From an uncultured Haloferula sp. (GTDB taxonomy: Bacteria > Verrucomicrobiota > Verrucomicrobiae > Verrucomicrobiales > Akkermansiaceae), in assembly GCA_946885645.1 (NCBI GenBank), contig CAMPGU010000011.1, positions 1 to 35,369 on the forward strand: 35,369 nucleotides of DNA, in the 5' to 3' direction. Positions 1-7,673 of the stretch are shown here, one piece after another (position 1 is the stretch's first letter; the number at the start of each line of letters is the position of its first letter). The position numbers and the translations under genes are program-made. Under the pieces are notes generated by a model. That model did not search any database and was not told the DNA's origin. It was given only the letters and a program-made list of their open reading frames with translations.

Positions 1-2
1 GG

Positions 3-239
3 CAGGCTTTTTCCGCGATGAAGGATGAGATCGCCAATACGATTGATTATGCTGGAGTCGCCGAAGGCTTGAAGGTGCTGGCACTCGCGAAGCCGCGGAA
101 ACTGATCGAGACCCTCGCCTCGGAGATCGCGGATCTGGTGCTGGGGCACCCCTCGGCAGCTTCCGTGGAGGTAATTGTCGAAAAGTTCATCCTGCCGGAC
201 ACGGAGTGCGTGGCGGTGAGGCTTTCGAGAAGCGCTTGA
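3..239 (+). CDS. folB: Dihydroneopterin aldolase, C-terminal part (5' end outside window)
   Basis: The frame is open from the left edge of the window, so the true start lies upstream and the ATG at 18 is probably internal. The visible residues match the C-terminal two thirds of FolB: a TIDYAGVAEG segment, then RKLIETLASEIADLVL, then a strand resembling VEVIVEKFILPDTECVAV. FolB converts dihydroneopterin to 6-hydroxymethyl-dihydropterin in cytosolic folate synthesis. The pathway step that uses this product after pyrophosphorylation, FolP, is encoded at 6165-7046 on the other strand. The identification rests on these family segments and on the usual FolB size of about 120 residues. The N-terminal active-site region cannot be inspected. 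Confidence 0.82.
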   Translation, partial: QAFSAMKDEIANTIDYAGVAEGLKVLALAKPRKLIETLASEIADLVLGHPSAASVEVIVEKFILPDTECVAVRLSRSA

Positions 240-256
240 GCACGCTGACAAAGGCG

Positions 257-517
257 ATGAGACCGGACGATACAGACCCGGAGAAAAGGCAGATTGTCAG
301 GCCGTACCAGAGCGGATTCTACCTGACGGTGGCGGCGCTAGTCCTTATTCTTAGTGGATTCACCCAATCGACCCCCTCGTTCAATGGCGTCGTTTTTGCT
401 TTCAGCTTGGTCGGATGGATTAAAGCCAAGAGCCCCGTCTCGCGCGTCAGCGGAGTGCTTCTCACGGGGCTTAGCGGTGGGTATCTGATCCTGAGCCTCC
501 GCTCCTGGTATTTCTAA
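257..517 (+). CDS. Small hypothetical membrane protein
   Basis: The predicted product has 86 residues. A charged N-terminus (MRPDDTDPEKRQ) is followed by hydrophobic stretches at roughly residues 22-35, 40-52 and 63-80, so it is probably an inner-membrane protein with two or three segments. I chose the ATG at 257 over the in-frame ATG at 206 because the earlier start overlaps folB and adds an unconvincing N-terminus; AAAGG lies just before 257. Base composition is somewhat less GC-rich than the neighbours. I do not recognise the family. It sits 17 bases after folB in the same direction and could be co-transcribed with it. Confidence 0.5.
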   Translation: MRPDDTDPEKRQIVRPYQSGFYLTVAALVLILSGFTQSTPSFNGVVFAFSLVGWIKAKSPVSRVSGVLLTGLSGGYLILSLRSWYF

Positions 518-632
518 AATCGTGTTCAGGACGGGCAGCTCATCAAACGGTGTCCTGAGAGACGGCCTGAACATGCGGAATGACCTTTCTCCGCAAGGTC
601 CGGCGTGAGACGACCGGAATCCGGGGGTCCAG

Positions 633-660
633 GAGCGGTCGCGAGAAAGTCGGACCGCTC
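633..660. repeat. Inverted repeat between convergent genes
   Basis: A perfect 8-base dyad (GAGCGGTC / GACCGCTC) encloses a 12-base loop. It lies between the ends of the small plus-strand gene and the minus-strand tricorn protease gene. A run of six T follows on the plus strand, but about 16 bases downstream, so this is only a weak candidate terminator. Confidence 0.35.
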
Positions 661-695
661 GGAGAGCATTCCCTGCCTTTTTTCAAGACAGCCTC

Positions 696-3600
696 TCAAT
701 CCACCGGCTCGCCTTCCGGCTTGTAGCCGCTCCGATATTTCGGCACGAAATTCTCCTTCTCCGCCGTGTCCACGTCCTTGATCAGAACCTCCACGGCCTT
801 CTGGAGCTGCGGATCTTCACCGGCGACCAGTTGTCCCGGCTCCGGCCAGACGATGTGATCGGGCACGGCACCGTTCATCTCCATGTCGGTGCCATCCTCT
901 GGCGAGAACCAGCCGCGGAAAGGAATCCGCAGCGTGCCTGCATCGAGGATCTTTTCGCGCGAGGCGGAGATGACGCCGCCGGCGGTCGGCACGCCCACGA
1001 TTGGTCCGCGCTTCAGCGTCTTGATCGCGTGGGCGAAGATCTCCGCATTCGAGAAGGAGTTCTGGTTGCAGACGACCACGAGCGGCTTGTGCCATGACGC
1101 GTAAACCTTGCGGTCCTGCGGGTAACCCGGGCCGCCGCCGCGGGGAATCGTCACGGCGTGCCGGGGCTGGCAGAGCACGGTCAAAAGGTGATCGGTGATG
1201 AAGCCGCCGCCGTTGTCCCGGATGTCGATGACCAGCCCTTCCTTGCCATGCCCGGCGGCGTAGATTTCCCGCTCGAATTGTTCGAATTCGTTCCAGTACA
1301 TCCGCGCGATGTGGACGTAGCCGAGACGACCGCCGGAGATCTCTTCCACGCGTTTGCGGTTGTCCAGCACCACCTGGGCCTCCGCCAGGTCGCGCGCCCG
1401 GTCATAGCTGATGGGATTGAGCTCATGGACGTGTTCCTTGCCCTCCTTGTCGCGCACCACCAGCTCGATCTCGCGGTCCAGCCGGCCGTTCATGAAGCGG
1501 TGGAGGGGCATCGAGCCGTCGATGGCGCGGCCATTGATCTTCACGATCGTATCTCCCGGCTGCACCGGCGGCTTGCACAGGGCGGCCGGGCTTCCGGCGA
1601 TGACGGAACCGACCGTCAGAGGCGCGCCCGCTCCGTGGCGCTGGAAGCGGATGCCGAGGTGACGGGTCGATTGAAACTCCGCACCCTCGTTCTCCCACGG
1701 TTTCGGCCACACCGCGGAGATGAAAGTCAGGTGGGAGGCGTTGAGCTCGCCGAGCATCATCCCGATCACACCGTCGAAAGTCGGCGAGTCCGGGGCATGC
1801 GCCGCGGCTTCCTCATACTTGGCCAGGATCTTTTCCCAGTCCCGGCCGTTCATCGACGGATCATAGAAGCGGTCGCGCAGGGTGCGCCACACGGAGCGGT
1901 ACCAGAGGCGCTGGTGAGCCACCCGGTCCCGCACCAATCGTGTGCTGATCGGGTAGCGGGTGAGCTTGCCCTTCTTCAGCACCGCGGGCGTGCGATCGAC
2001 GATCCAGAAAAGGGAGCCGTCTTTCTCGACGCGGATCGGCAGGCCGCGGAATTCCGCTTTCTCCTGCATGGAGGCACCTTGCCGGGCCTCGATCCCGAAA
2101 AGCTTGTCGGTCGAGCTGTTCCTGCTCTGGAAAAGCAGCGATTCCGAATCCGCGGACCACAGGATCCGTTCCGGTTCGATGCCGCGGGTATTCAGACGTA
2201 CGATGCGATCGCTCAGGCCCTCGAAGTCGATGCGCATGCGCTTGCGCTTCGGCTTTTCGAGTGCGGGCACTCTCTCCGGGGGAGCGGGCGTCACCGCGGA
2301 TTCCTCGGCGGGCTTTTCCTCCGGCTCTTCGTTTGCCTCGTGATCGCCGCGATCGCTGTCTTCCTGGCGGTAGAGAGGATCGTCGCGCATCGCGGACTCC
2401 GCATCCAGCTCGCGGCGGTCGCGGGTGGAGCGCACGGCTTCCTCGATCTTCAGATCCACGTAAAAGAGGCCCATCTCGTTGTTGAGGCGCCGTCCGGTGA
2501 AGGCGATGCGGCGACCGTCGGGCGACCACTTCGGCGAGCCCTCGAAATCGGGATGGCGGGACAGGTTGAACGGCTCGCGCGAGCCATCGGCGGGCAGGAT
2601 GTAGATGTCCCTGTTGAAGTTCTGATCCTGCGCGGCGATGACCAGCCAGCCCGAGTCCGGCGACCAATCGAAGGTCGGCGCGTCCCAGCATTTGAAAAGT
2701 ATCTCGTCCGCGGATCCGTCGGCTTTCGCGACGTGCAGGTTCCCGCCGCCGGACACGTATGCGATCCGCGCGCCGTCCGGGCTCAGGCGCATGCGGCGCT
2801 TCGGCTCCGGGCCGCGCGTGACCTGCTGCTCCTCGAAGCTCTCGGCGCGCCACCAGTAGTTGCTCTCGTGTTTGCGGCGGATGCGCCAGACGTTGCAGTC
2901 GATCCCGTCGTCCCGGAGGAAATAGATCCACTGGCCATCCGGGGAAAAAACCGCGTCTTCCTCACGCGCGTCGGTGCGGGTGATGCGGTTCGGCTCGCGG
3001 AGCACCGTGTCGCTGGTCCAGAGCTCGCCCTCCGCGCAAAAGACATACTCCAGACCGCTAGGGGAGAAGTCCGCATCCACCGTGCCGGTGATCTTCCGCA
3101 GCTCCTGCGTGGTGTCTGCCAGATCTTCCTGCTGGCGGATCGAGAGCTGCTCGGGTTCACCGCCGGGTCGCCAGGTCCACAGATGGAAGGCCCGGCGGAA
3201 GACGATCACGGAGCCGTCCCCGGAGATCGCGGGCCGCAGCACGCCGTCGTCCTTGAAGACCGTGATCTGCCGGTCCTTCCCTGTGGCAAGGTCGCGGCTC
3301 CACAGGTTGAAGGTGCCGTCGCGTTCGGAGACGTAATAGAAGCCGCTGCCATCCGGCATCCACATCGGGGAGCGTGCTTCGCTTTCCTCCTTCACCAGCG
3401 CGGTGAAGGCCTGCGTCTTCAGGTCGTGGAGCCAGATCGAGGAGGCCCGCGGACCGCGATAGCCCTTCCGATAGAGCTGCTCGCCCTCGCGGCAGAAGAG
3501 GATCTTCGAGCCGTCCGGGCTGTAGCGGGCGGATTGGCCCTTCTCGTTGAAGAGGTAGGTTTCCGGAAGCTCCTTGCGGAGATCGATTTCGATCAGCCGC

Positions 3601-4031
3601 TCCGGGCGGAAACCCGGTTCATCCCGCAGGCCCCGCACCAAGGCCCTGGTACCGTCGGGTGCGATGTCTTCGAGGCTCGCGCCCTCGGAATGGAAACTAT
3701 GCTGTGCCGCCGGTCCGCCGGCCGCGGGCATCGAGAAGAGCTGCAGGAACCCGGCCCGGCTGGAGCAGAAATAGAGCGTCTTTCCGTCCGGAGAATAGCG
3801 GGGGAAGCTGTCTCGTGCGGGATGAGCCGTCAGGCGCTCGGCGAGGCCGCCCTTTGCCGGGACGGACCAGAGGTCGTCCCGCCACTCGAAGACGACGGTT
3901 TTCCCGTCGGGGGAGAGGGTGGGCCAACTCGCCATCAGGACCTCGCCCTCGGCGGGAGCCGCCCAAGCAGCCGGCTGCACCGCGGCGAGAATCGCGGCGG
4001 ACAGGAGAGCGGAAAAACGCCGGGCAGGCAT
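696..4031 (-). CDS. Tricorn-type protease (S41 family), exported
   Basis: The product has 1111 residues and a clear signal peptide (about 1-25, ending AAWAA). Residues about 30-530 form repeated PD40-type propeller blades with recurrent SPDG motifs. A charged Glu/Pro-rich linker covers about 535-600. A tricorn core domain, a PDZ domain (about 786-880) and an S41 protease domain (about 890-1085) follow. The catalytic residues known for archaeal tricorn (Ser-His, nucleophile Ser, Glu) have counterparts: S766-H767 in NASHLTF, S994 in NSFSNAE and E1051 in DMEMNG. Size and domain order match the family, so the enzyme should be an active extracytoplasmic peptidase, perhaps degrading oligopeptides. 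It is the last gene of the minus-strand run after bioD, with a 140-base gap that may hold its own promoter. Confidence 0.93.
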   Translation of the reverse strand: MPARRFSALLSAAILAAVQPAAWAAPAEGEVLMASWPTLSPDGKTVVFEWRDDLWSVPAKGGLAERLTAHPARDSFPRYSPDGKTLYFCSSRAGFLQLFSMPAAGGPAAQHSFHSEGASLEDIAPDGTRALVRGLRDEPGFRPERLIEIDLRKELPETYLFNEKGQSARYSPDGSKILFCREGEQLYRKGYRGPRASSIWLHDLKTQAFTALVKEESEARSPMWMPDGSGFYYVSERDGTFNLWSRDLATGKDRQITVFKDDGVLRPAISGDGSVIVFRRAFHLWTWRPGGEPEQLSIRQQEDLADTTQELRKITGTVDADFSPSGLEYVFCAEGELWTSDTVLREPNRITRTDAREEDAVFSPDGQWIYFLRDDGIDCNVWRIRRKHESNYWWRAESFEEQQVTRGPEPKRRMRLSPDGARIAYVSGGGNLHVAKADGSADEILFKCWDAPTFDWSPDSGWLVIAAQDQNFNRDIYILPADGSREPFNLSRHPDFEGSPKWSPDGRRIAFTGRRLNNEMGLFYVDLKIEEAVRSTRDRRELDAESAMRDDPLYRQEDSDRGDHEANEEPEEKPAEESAVTPAPPERVPALEKPKRKRMRIDFEGLSDRIVRLNTRGIEPERILWSADSESLLFQSRNSSTDKLFGIEARQGASMQEKAEFRGLPIRVEKDGSLFWIVDRTPAVLKKGKLTRYPISTRLVRDRVAHQRLWYRSVWRTLRDRFYDPSMNGRDWEKILAKYEEAAAHAPDSPTFDGVIGMMLGELNASHLTFISAVWPKPWENEGAEFQSTRHLGIRFQRHGAGAPLTVGSVIAGSPAALCKPPVQPGDTIVKINGRAIDGSMPLHRFMNGRLDREIELVVRDKEGKEHVHELNPISYDRARDLAEAQVVLDNRKRVEEISGGRLGYVHIARMYWNEFEQFEREIYAAGHGKEGLVIDIRDNGGGFITDHLLTVLCQPRHAVTIPRGGGPGYPQDRKVYASWHKPLVVVCNQNSFSNAEIFAHAIKTLKRGPIVGVPTAGGVISASREKILDAGTLRIPFRGWFSPEDGTDMEMNGAVPDHIVWPEPGQLVAGEDPQLQKAVEVLIKDVDTAEKENFVPKYRSGYKPEGEPVD

Positions 4032-4049
4032 GCGTCTGGGAACCTACGG

Positions 4050-4070
4050 GAAAGCCGGGTGCGGGCTTTC
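4050..4070 (-). other. Hairpin in the leader of the tricorn protease gene
   Basis: A 7-base dyad (GAAAGCC / GGCTTTC) with a 7-base loop lies 18 bases upstream of the tricorn start and about 100 bases after the bioD stop. No U-tract follows on the minus strand, so it is more likely a leader structure than a terminator. Its function is unknown. Confidence 0.3.
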
Positions 4071-4171
4071 AGGTGCTTAAGTGGCCTTAATGATCTTTCA
4101 CCCGGCGGGAAGGGAAGCACGCACCCTGCCAAGCGGCAAGTCTTTGGGGCTCATACCGGCCCCCCTCACTA

Positions 4172-4804
4172 TCAGGCCCGGGTGATGAAGTCCTCCGCCT
4201 CCAGGAAATCCTGCCCGTGGATGATTTCAGCGAGGATCGGCACGCCGGTAAGCTGCTCGATGACGCCTTTGTTCGTGATCGCGGCGGTGTCGAGTTCGTC
4301 GGCCAGGTGATTGATCACAAAGCCGGCAATTTCCAAGCCGCGGGCGCGGATCGCGTCCACGGTGAGGATCGTGTGGTTGAGCGCACCCAAGCGGTTGCCG
4401 ACGACGATGATCACCGGTAATCCGAGGTCCGCGGCGAGGTCCGCCATGTCGTAGCCTTCCGCGAGAGGCACGCGCCAGCCGCCGGCTCCTTCGACGATCA
4501 CGCCGGCGTGATCCGCGGCAAGCGCGCGGAAACCTTCGAGCAGCACGGCCGGGTTTACCGGGCGATTCTCCAGCATGCCTGCAACCAGCGGGGCTACCGC
4601 GGCTTTCAGCCAGACCGGATTCACTTGATCGAGATCCAGCCCGCCGGAGGCATTCGCCAGGAGCACGGCGTCCTCGCGGTCGCCCGAGCACACGGGCTTG
4701 TATCCGACGACGTCCCGCCCCTCGGCGCGCAGCGCTTCAATCAGGAGGCAGGAAAAGCGGGTCTTGCCCACGCCCGTATCGGTGCCGGTGACGAAATAGC
4801 TCAC
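4172..4804 (-). CDS. bioD: Dethiobiotin synthetase
   Basis: The product has 210 residues and matches BioD throughout. The P-loop TGTDTGVGKT is at residues 6-15, a KPVCSGDRED segment follows near 36, and the EGAGGWRVPL motif that contributes to the active site is near 104. BioD closes the ureido ring of 7,8-diaminopelargonate with CO2 and ATP in biotin synthesis in the cytosol. The start codon is GTG. The gene begins 40 bases after the mini-YbbR gene and is probably read with cdaA. No other biotin gene is in the window, so it is separated from a biotin operon here. Confidence 0.93.
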   Translation of the reverse strand: MSYFVTGTDTGVGKTRFSCLLIEALRAEGRDVVGYKPVCSGDREDAVLLANASGGLDLDQVNPVWLKAAVAPLVAGMLENRPVNPAVLLEGFRALAADHAGVIVEGAGGWRVPLAEGYDMADLAADLGLPVIIVVGNRLGALNHTILTVDAIRARGLEIAGFVINHLADELDTAAITNKGVIEQLTGVPILAEIIHGQDFLEAEDFITRA

Positions 4805-4844
4805 GCCGCAGCCGTGGCGGCACGCCGTGCGGGGGTCAAGGAGA

Positions 4845-5012
4845 TTACTTCCTCTGCTCCGGCACGGGAATTGCCCGCAGGACCGGCTCGTCCCCGGGCT
4901 CGATCAGCTCCCCGTTTTCGCGCAGGTGCTGTCTAATCAGAAACCAGATCGCGGTCGCCAGAAGAAGCGACACGATCTTGGGGATCCAATTCTTTCGGAG
5001 CGCTCGTTTCAT
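4845..5012 (-). CDS. Mini YbbR/CdaR-like single-pass membrane protein
   Basis: This 55-residue reading frame overlaps the last 80 bases of cdaA in another frame. Its N-terminal part reads NWIPKIVSLLLATAIWF, close to the start of CdaR (YbbR-domain) proteins, where 'N..lKilSLllA..lWf' leads into the single membrane helix. CdaR is normally encoded directly after cdaA and modulates c-di-AMP synthesis. Here the usual periplasmic YbbR repeats are missing and the protein stops about 30 residues after the helix. The start is the ATG at 5012, inside cdaA; no strong Shine-Dalgarno is visible, so translation is probably coupled to cdaA. That it is functional is inference from position and motif. Confidence 0.6.
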   Translation of the reverse strand: MKRALRKNWIPKIVSLLLATAIWFLIRQHLRENGELIEPGDEPVLRAIPVPEQRK

Positions 5013-5775
5013 TCTTGTCGTCGTTGGAGAGGAAGATCTGCGCCATCCGCTTGCGGAATTTTTCCTCGCCGAGATTCCGTTCCAGAATTCCTTCCATGCA
5101 GATCGAAATGGCACCGGTTTCCTCGCTGACGATGACTGCCACGCAGTCCGTCTCTTCGGTCACGCCGATGGCCGCGCGGTGGCGCAGGCCGATGGAGCGG
5201 TCGCTCAGCTCCTTCTGGCTGACGGGAAAGACGCAAGCGGCGGTGGACATCTTCTTGTTCGCGATGACGACGCCGCCGTCGTGCAGCGGCGTCTTCGGGA
5301 AGAAGACCGTCATCGAGAGCTCGGGAGAGAAATCGGCATTCAGGGTCACGCCGGTTTCCTCGTAGGGCTTCATCGAAATATCCCGTTCGATGGCGAAAAG
5401 CGCCCCGATGCGTTTTTTCGAGAGTGCCACGACGGAATCCTCGAAGGTCTCGAGGAAATCGAGCTGGCTTTTGTTGGAGAAAGAAAAGAGGCGGCTGCTG
5501 CCCAGCTTTGCGAGCGCGTTGCGCAGCTCCGGCTGGAAAATGATCGGCAGGGCGAAAACCAGCAGGATCGCGGCCCGGGTGACCAGCCAGGTGATGACCT
5601 GGAACTTGAATTGGAAAAGGACCAGGGTGACGGCCACCAGGATCACGACCAGCCCCACTAGGATCCGGGCCCCGCGCGTGGCGCGGAAGGCCCTGTAAAT
5701 CTGATATATCGCGATGGACAGGATGAGGATTTCCACCCCGTCCTTCCAATGATCCCTGACGTTATCCCACCCCAT
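4933..5775 (-). CDS. cdaA: Diadenylate cyclase, membrane-bound CdaA type
   Basis: The product has 280 residues. Three hydrophobic helices (about 14-30, 38-56 and 60-80) precede a DAC catalytic domain (about 100-250). It makes the second messenger c-di-AMP from two ATP at the inner face of the membrane. Signature motifs are LHDGGVV (D166-G167-G168, where DGA is more usual) and GLRHRAA (R198-H199-R200). The last 30 residues, where the frame overlaps the YbbR-like gene, are hydrophilic and look unconserved. A candidate promoter lies just upstream, so this gene may head a cdaA - mini-ybbR - bioD transcript. Confidence 0.93.
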   Translation of the reverse strand: MGWDNVRDHWKDGVEILILSIAIYQIYRAFRATRGARILVGLVVILVAVTLVLFQFKFQVITWLVTRAAILLVFALPIIFQPELRNALAKLGSSRLFSFSNKSQLDFLETFEDSVVALSKKRIGALFAIERDISMKPYEETGVTLNADFSPELSMTVFFPKTPLHDGGVVIANKKMSTAACVFPVSQKELSDRSIGLRHRAAIGVTEETDCVAVIVSEETGAISICMEGILERNLGEEKFRKRMAQIFLSNDDKNETSAPKELDPQDRVASSGDRDLVSD

Positions 5776-5785
5776 GCCGAGCCCG

Positions 5786-5815
5786 ATACTACGCGCGCAT
5801 CACCCGGACTGTCAG
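5786..5815 (-). promoter_or_regulatory. Candidate promoter of cdaA
   Basis: On the minus strand, CTGACA and TAGTAT are separated by 18 bases and resemble sigma-70 -35 and -10 elements. The -10-like element ends 10 bases before the cdaA ATG, so the transcript would have a very short leader. This is a by-eye match only. Confidence 0.35.
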
Positions 5816-5847
5816 TTCCTTTTGCCCGCCCGGGGAATTTCGTTCAT

Positions 5848-6087
5848 TCACCAGTGGTGGTAATGGCGGTGGTAGGGCCGCGGGTAGTAGTAACCGTGGT
5901 AGTGGTGCCGGTGCTCGTTGTTCTGGCCGATGGCGTAGCCCGCGAGCCCGGCGGCGGCGATTCCGACGGCCGCTGCTCCGGGATCCACGGACTGCACCGG
6001 GCGCCCGTAGGCATCGTAGGTGGTCATGCAGGAAGTGCCGGCGAGGGCTGCCAGCAAGGCGGTCGCTTTGAGCAGGAGCGTTTTCAT
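5848..6087 (-). CDS. Small His/Tyr-rich exported lipoprotein
   Basis: The product has 79 residues. The N-terminus (MKTLLLKATALLAALAGTSC) is a signal peptide with a lipobox-like end at Cys20. A Gly/Ala-rich stretch at about 40-55 resembles glycine-zipper outer-membrane segments. The last 24 residues are almost entirely His, Tyr, Arg and Pro, which could bind metal ions or a polyanionic surface. I do not recognise a named family. It lies between folP and cdaA, 72 bases upstream of cdaA and separated from folP by a likely terminator. Confidence 0.7.
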   Translation of the reverse strand: MKTLLLKATALLAALAGTSCMTTYDAYGRPVQSVDPGAAAVGIAAAGLAGYAIGQNNEHRHHYHGYYYPRPYHRHYHHW

Positions 6088-6138
6088 GGTCGTAAATCAA
6101 CCGTTCGGACGCAGGTGGCGCGTGGATATTCAAAATTT

Positions 6139-6164
6139 CGTCGGCCGGGGGGACGAAGCCGACG
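6139..6164 (-). terminator. Likely Rho-independent terminator of folP
   Basis: Immediately after the folP stop, a 7-base GC-rich stem (CGTCGGC / GCCGACG) with a 12-base loop is followed on the minus strand by AAATTTTGAATAT. An alternative stem, TTCGTC / GACGAA, is nested in it. Position and tail suggest termination, although the U-run is short and starts after three A. Confidence 0.5.
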
Positions 6165-7046
6165 TTAGCTGATGCCGTGCAGAATGGCTTCCGTCATCCG
6201 CAGCGCCTCGGCATTCGATTTCACCTCGTGTACGCGGTGGATCATCACGCCTGCTTCCCGCGCCCAGGCGGTGATTGCTACCGTCGGCCAATCCCGGTCG
6301 GCCAGCTCCTTGCTGCCGATCGCTTTGCCGATGAAAGATTTGCGGGAGACGCCGAGCAGAAGGGGCCGGCCATGGATCCCGAGATCGGGAAGCGCGCGGA
6401 GCAGTGCGAGATTGTGCTCCACCGTTTTCCCGAAGCCGATGCCGGGGTCCAGGCAGAGGCACTCCGGGTCGATGCCCGCGGCGGAGAGGGTGGAGAAGCG
6501 TTCCCGAAAGAAGGCGGTCACCTCCGCCACCACGTCCTCGTAGTGCGGGGCGAGCTGCATGGTCCGCGGATCCCCCTGCATGTGCATGATCACCACGCCG
6601 CAACCGCTTCCGGCGCAGACGGCGGTCATTTCCGGGTCGGCGTTGAGGCCGCTCACGTCGTTCACGATGTCCGCCCCGGCGGCCAGTGCGGCGGCGGCGA
6701 CGGCGGCCTTGGAGGTATCGATGGAGATGCTCCCCTCCCACTCCGAACGGAGGGCCGCGATCACGGGGCAGGTGCGCGCGATTTCCTCCCCCGCCGGGAC
6801 TTCCGCCGCGCCCGGACGGGTGGATTCGCCGCCGATGTCGATGATCTCCGCGCCCGCGGCGATCATGCGGCGGGCGTGCTCCAGGGCTTGTGCGGTGCCG
6901 CTGTGTTTTCCGCCGTCGGAGAAGGAGTCGGGCGTCACGTTGAGGATGCCCATGATCCGTCCCCTGCGGCGGAGATCCATGCGGGTCCGCGTCGTTTTCC
7001 ACCACATCGCGGCCGGGAAATGGCCACTTGCCGGGCCTTTCGCCAA
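6165..7046 (-). CDS. folP: Dihydropteroate synthase
   Basis: FolP condenses hydroxymethyl-dihydropterin pyrophosphate with p-aminobenzoate, the step targeted by sulfonamides. Family landmarks are clear: IMGILNVTPDSFSDGG (about 31-46), GAEIIDIGGESTRPGA, SIDTSKAAVA, IVNDVSGL, LDPGIGFGKTVEHN and LLGVSRKSFIG. The frame opens with TTG at 7046, preceded by GGAG at 8 bases, giving 293 residues. ATG codons at 7007 and 6980 would give shorter proteins closer to the usual family start but have no visible ribosome site. It is divergent from the exported protein gene at 7064, leaving only 17 bases between starts if TTG is used. Confidence 0.94.
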   Translation of the reverse strand: MAKGPASGHFPAAMWWKTTRTRMDLRRRGRIMGILNVTPDSFSDGGKHSGTAQALEHARRMIAAGAEIIDIGGESTRPGAAEVPAGEEIARTCPVIAALRSEWEGSISIDTSKAAVAAAALAAGADIVNDVSGLNADPEMTAVCAGSGCGVVIMHMQGDPRTMQLAPHYEDVVAEVTAFFRERFSTLSAAGIDPECLCLDPGIGFGKTVEHNLALLRALPDLGIHGRPLLLGVSRKSFIGKAIGSKELADRDWPTVAITAWAREAGVMIHRVHEVKSNAEALRMTEAILHGIS

Positions 7047-7063
7047 GCCCTAATCTCCGGCGC

Positions 7064-7669
7064 ATGAACTTGAAGCCCCTCATCCTTGCGGTCTGCCTGT
7101 TCGCCGGAGCCGCGCACGGCCAAGTCCCCGGCCTGGAGGTGAAAGGCCCGTTTTCCAGTATCAAGCGGAACAAGGACGGCTCGTACGAGGAATTCTCCCG
7201 GACACCCGGAAACCCCACCATCACGAAGCAATTGAAGGATGTGAACGGGATCGTCCGCACGACCACCGTTTATCGCCTGAGCCCCCAGGGAAATCCTTTG
7301 ACCTGCGATATCTGGGACGGAAAAGGGACTCGCCTTTTCAAGACCCGCTATGCCTACAACAAGAATCCCAACAGCCCGACCTTTGGCAAGCTGGTGGAGG
7401 AGGAAATGTACGACGCGCGGGTGAAGCGGAAGGACCCCAAGACGGGCAAGGAGATGCCGGTGCGGAAATTCATCTACACCTACGACGCCCAAGGGAACCG
7501 CAACGCCCCGATGGCATTCACGCTGATTCCGGGGAAGCACGCCGAGGATGTTTTCGGTCCGTCCGGGTTGCAGTACGATCCCTTCGACGCCCGCGAGGGA
7601 GCTCCTCTTCAGGAGGACGGCGGCAGGGTCAACCCGAAGGCGAAGCGCCTGGGAACTCCGCGGAAGTGA
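7064..7669 (+). CDS. Hypothetical exported protein
   Basis: The product has 201 residues. MNLKPLILAVCLFAGAAHG is a signal peptide, so the protein is secreted or periplasmic. The mature part is polar with many Lys, Asp and Tyr and includes segments such as TVYRLSPQGN, RYAYNKNPN and YTYDAQGNR that faintly recall YD-type repeats. I do not recognise the family. I chose the ATG at 7064 because the signal peptide begins there; the earlier ATG at 7028 lies within the folP start region. It ends 4 bases before the next gene, so the two are probably one transcript. Confidence 0.72.
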   Translation: MNLKPLILAVCLFAGAAHGQVPGLEVKGPFSSIKRNKDGSYEEFSRTPGNPTITKQLKDVNGIVRTTTVYRLSPQGNPLTCDIWDGKGTRLFKTRYAYNKNPNSPTFGKLVEEEMYDARVKRKDPKTGKEMPVRKFIYTYDAQGNRNAPMAFTLIPGKHAEDVFGPSGLQYDPFDAREGAPLQEDGGRVNPKAKRLGTPRK

Positions 7670-7673
7670 GCCT

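Noticed and set aside
1158..4310. A 1050-residue plus-strand open frame opposite the tricorn protease
   Set aside because: It mirrors a gene with clear domains and catalytic residues. Its composition (His, Arg, Val, Ala rich) is typical of an antisense frame in GC-rich DNA.
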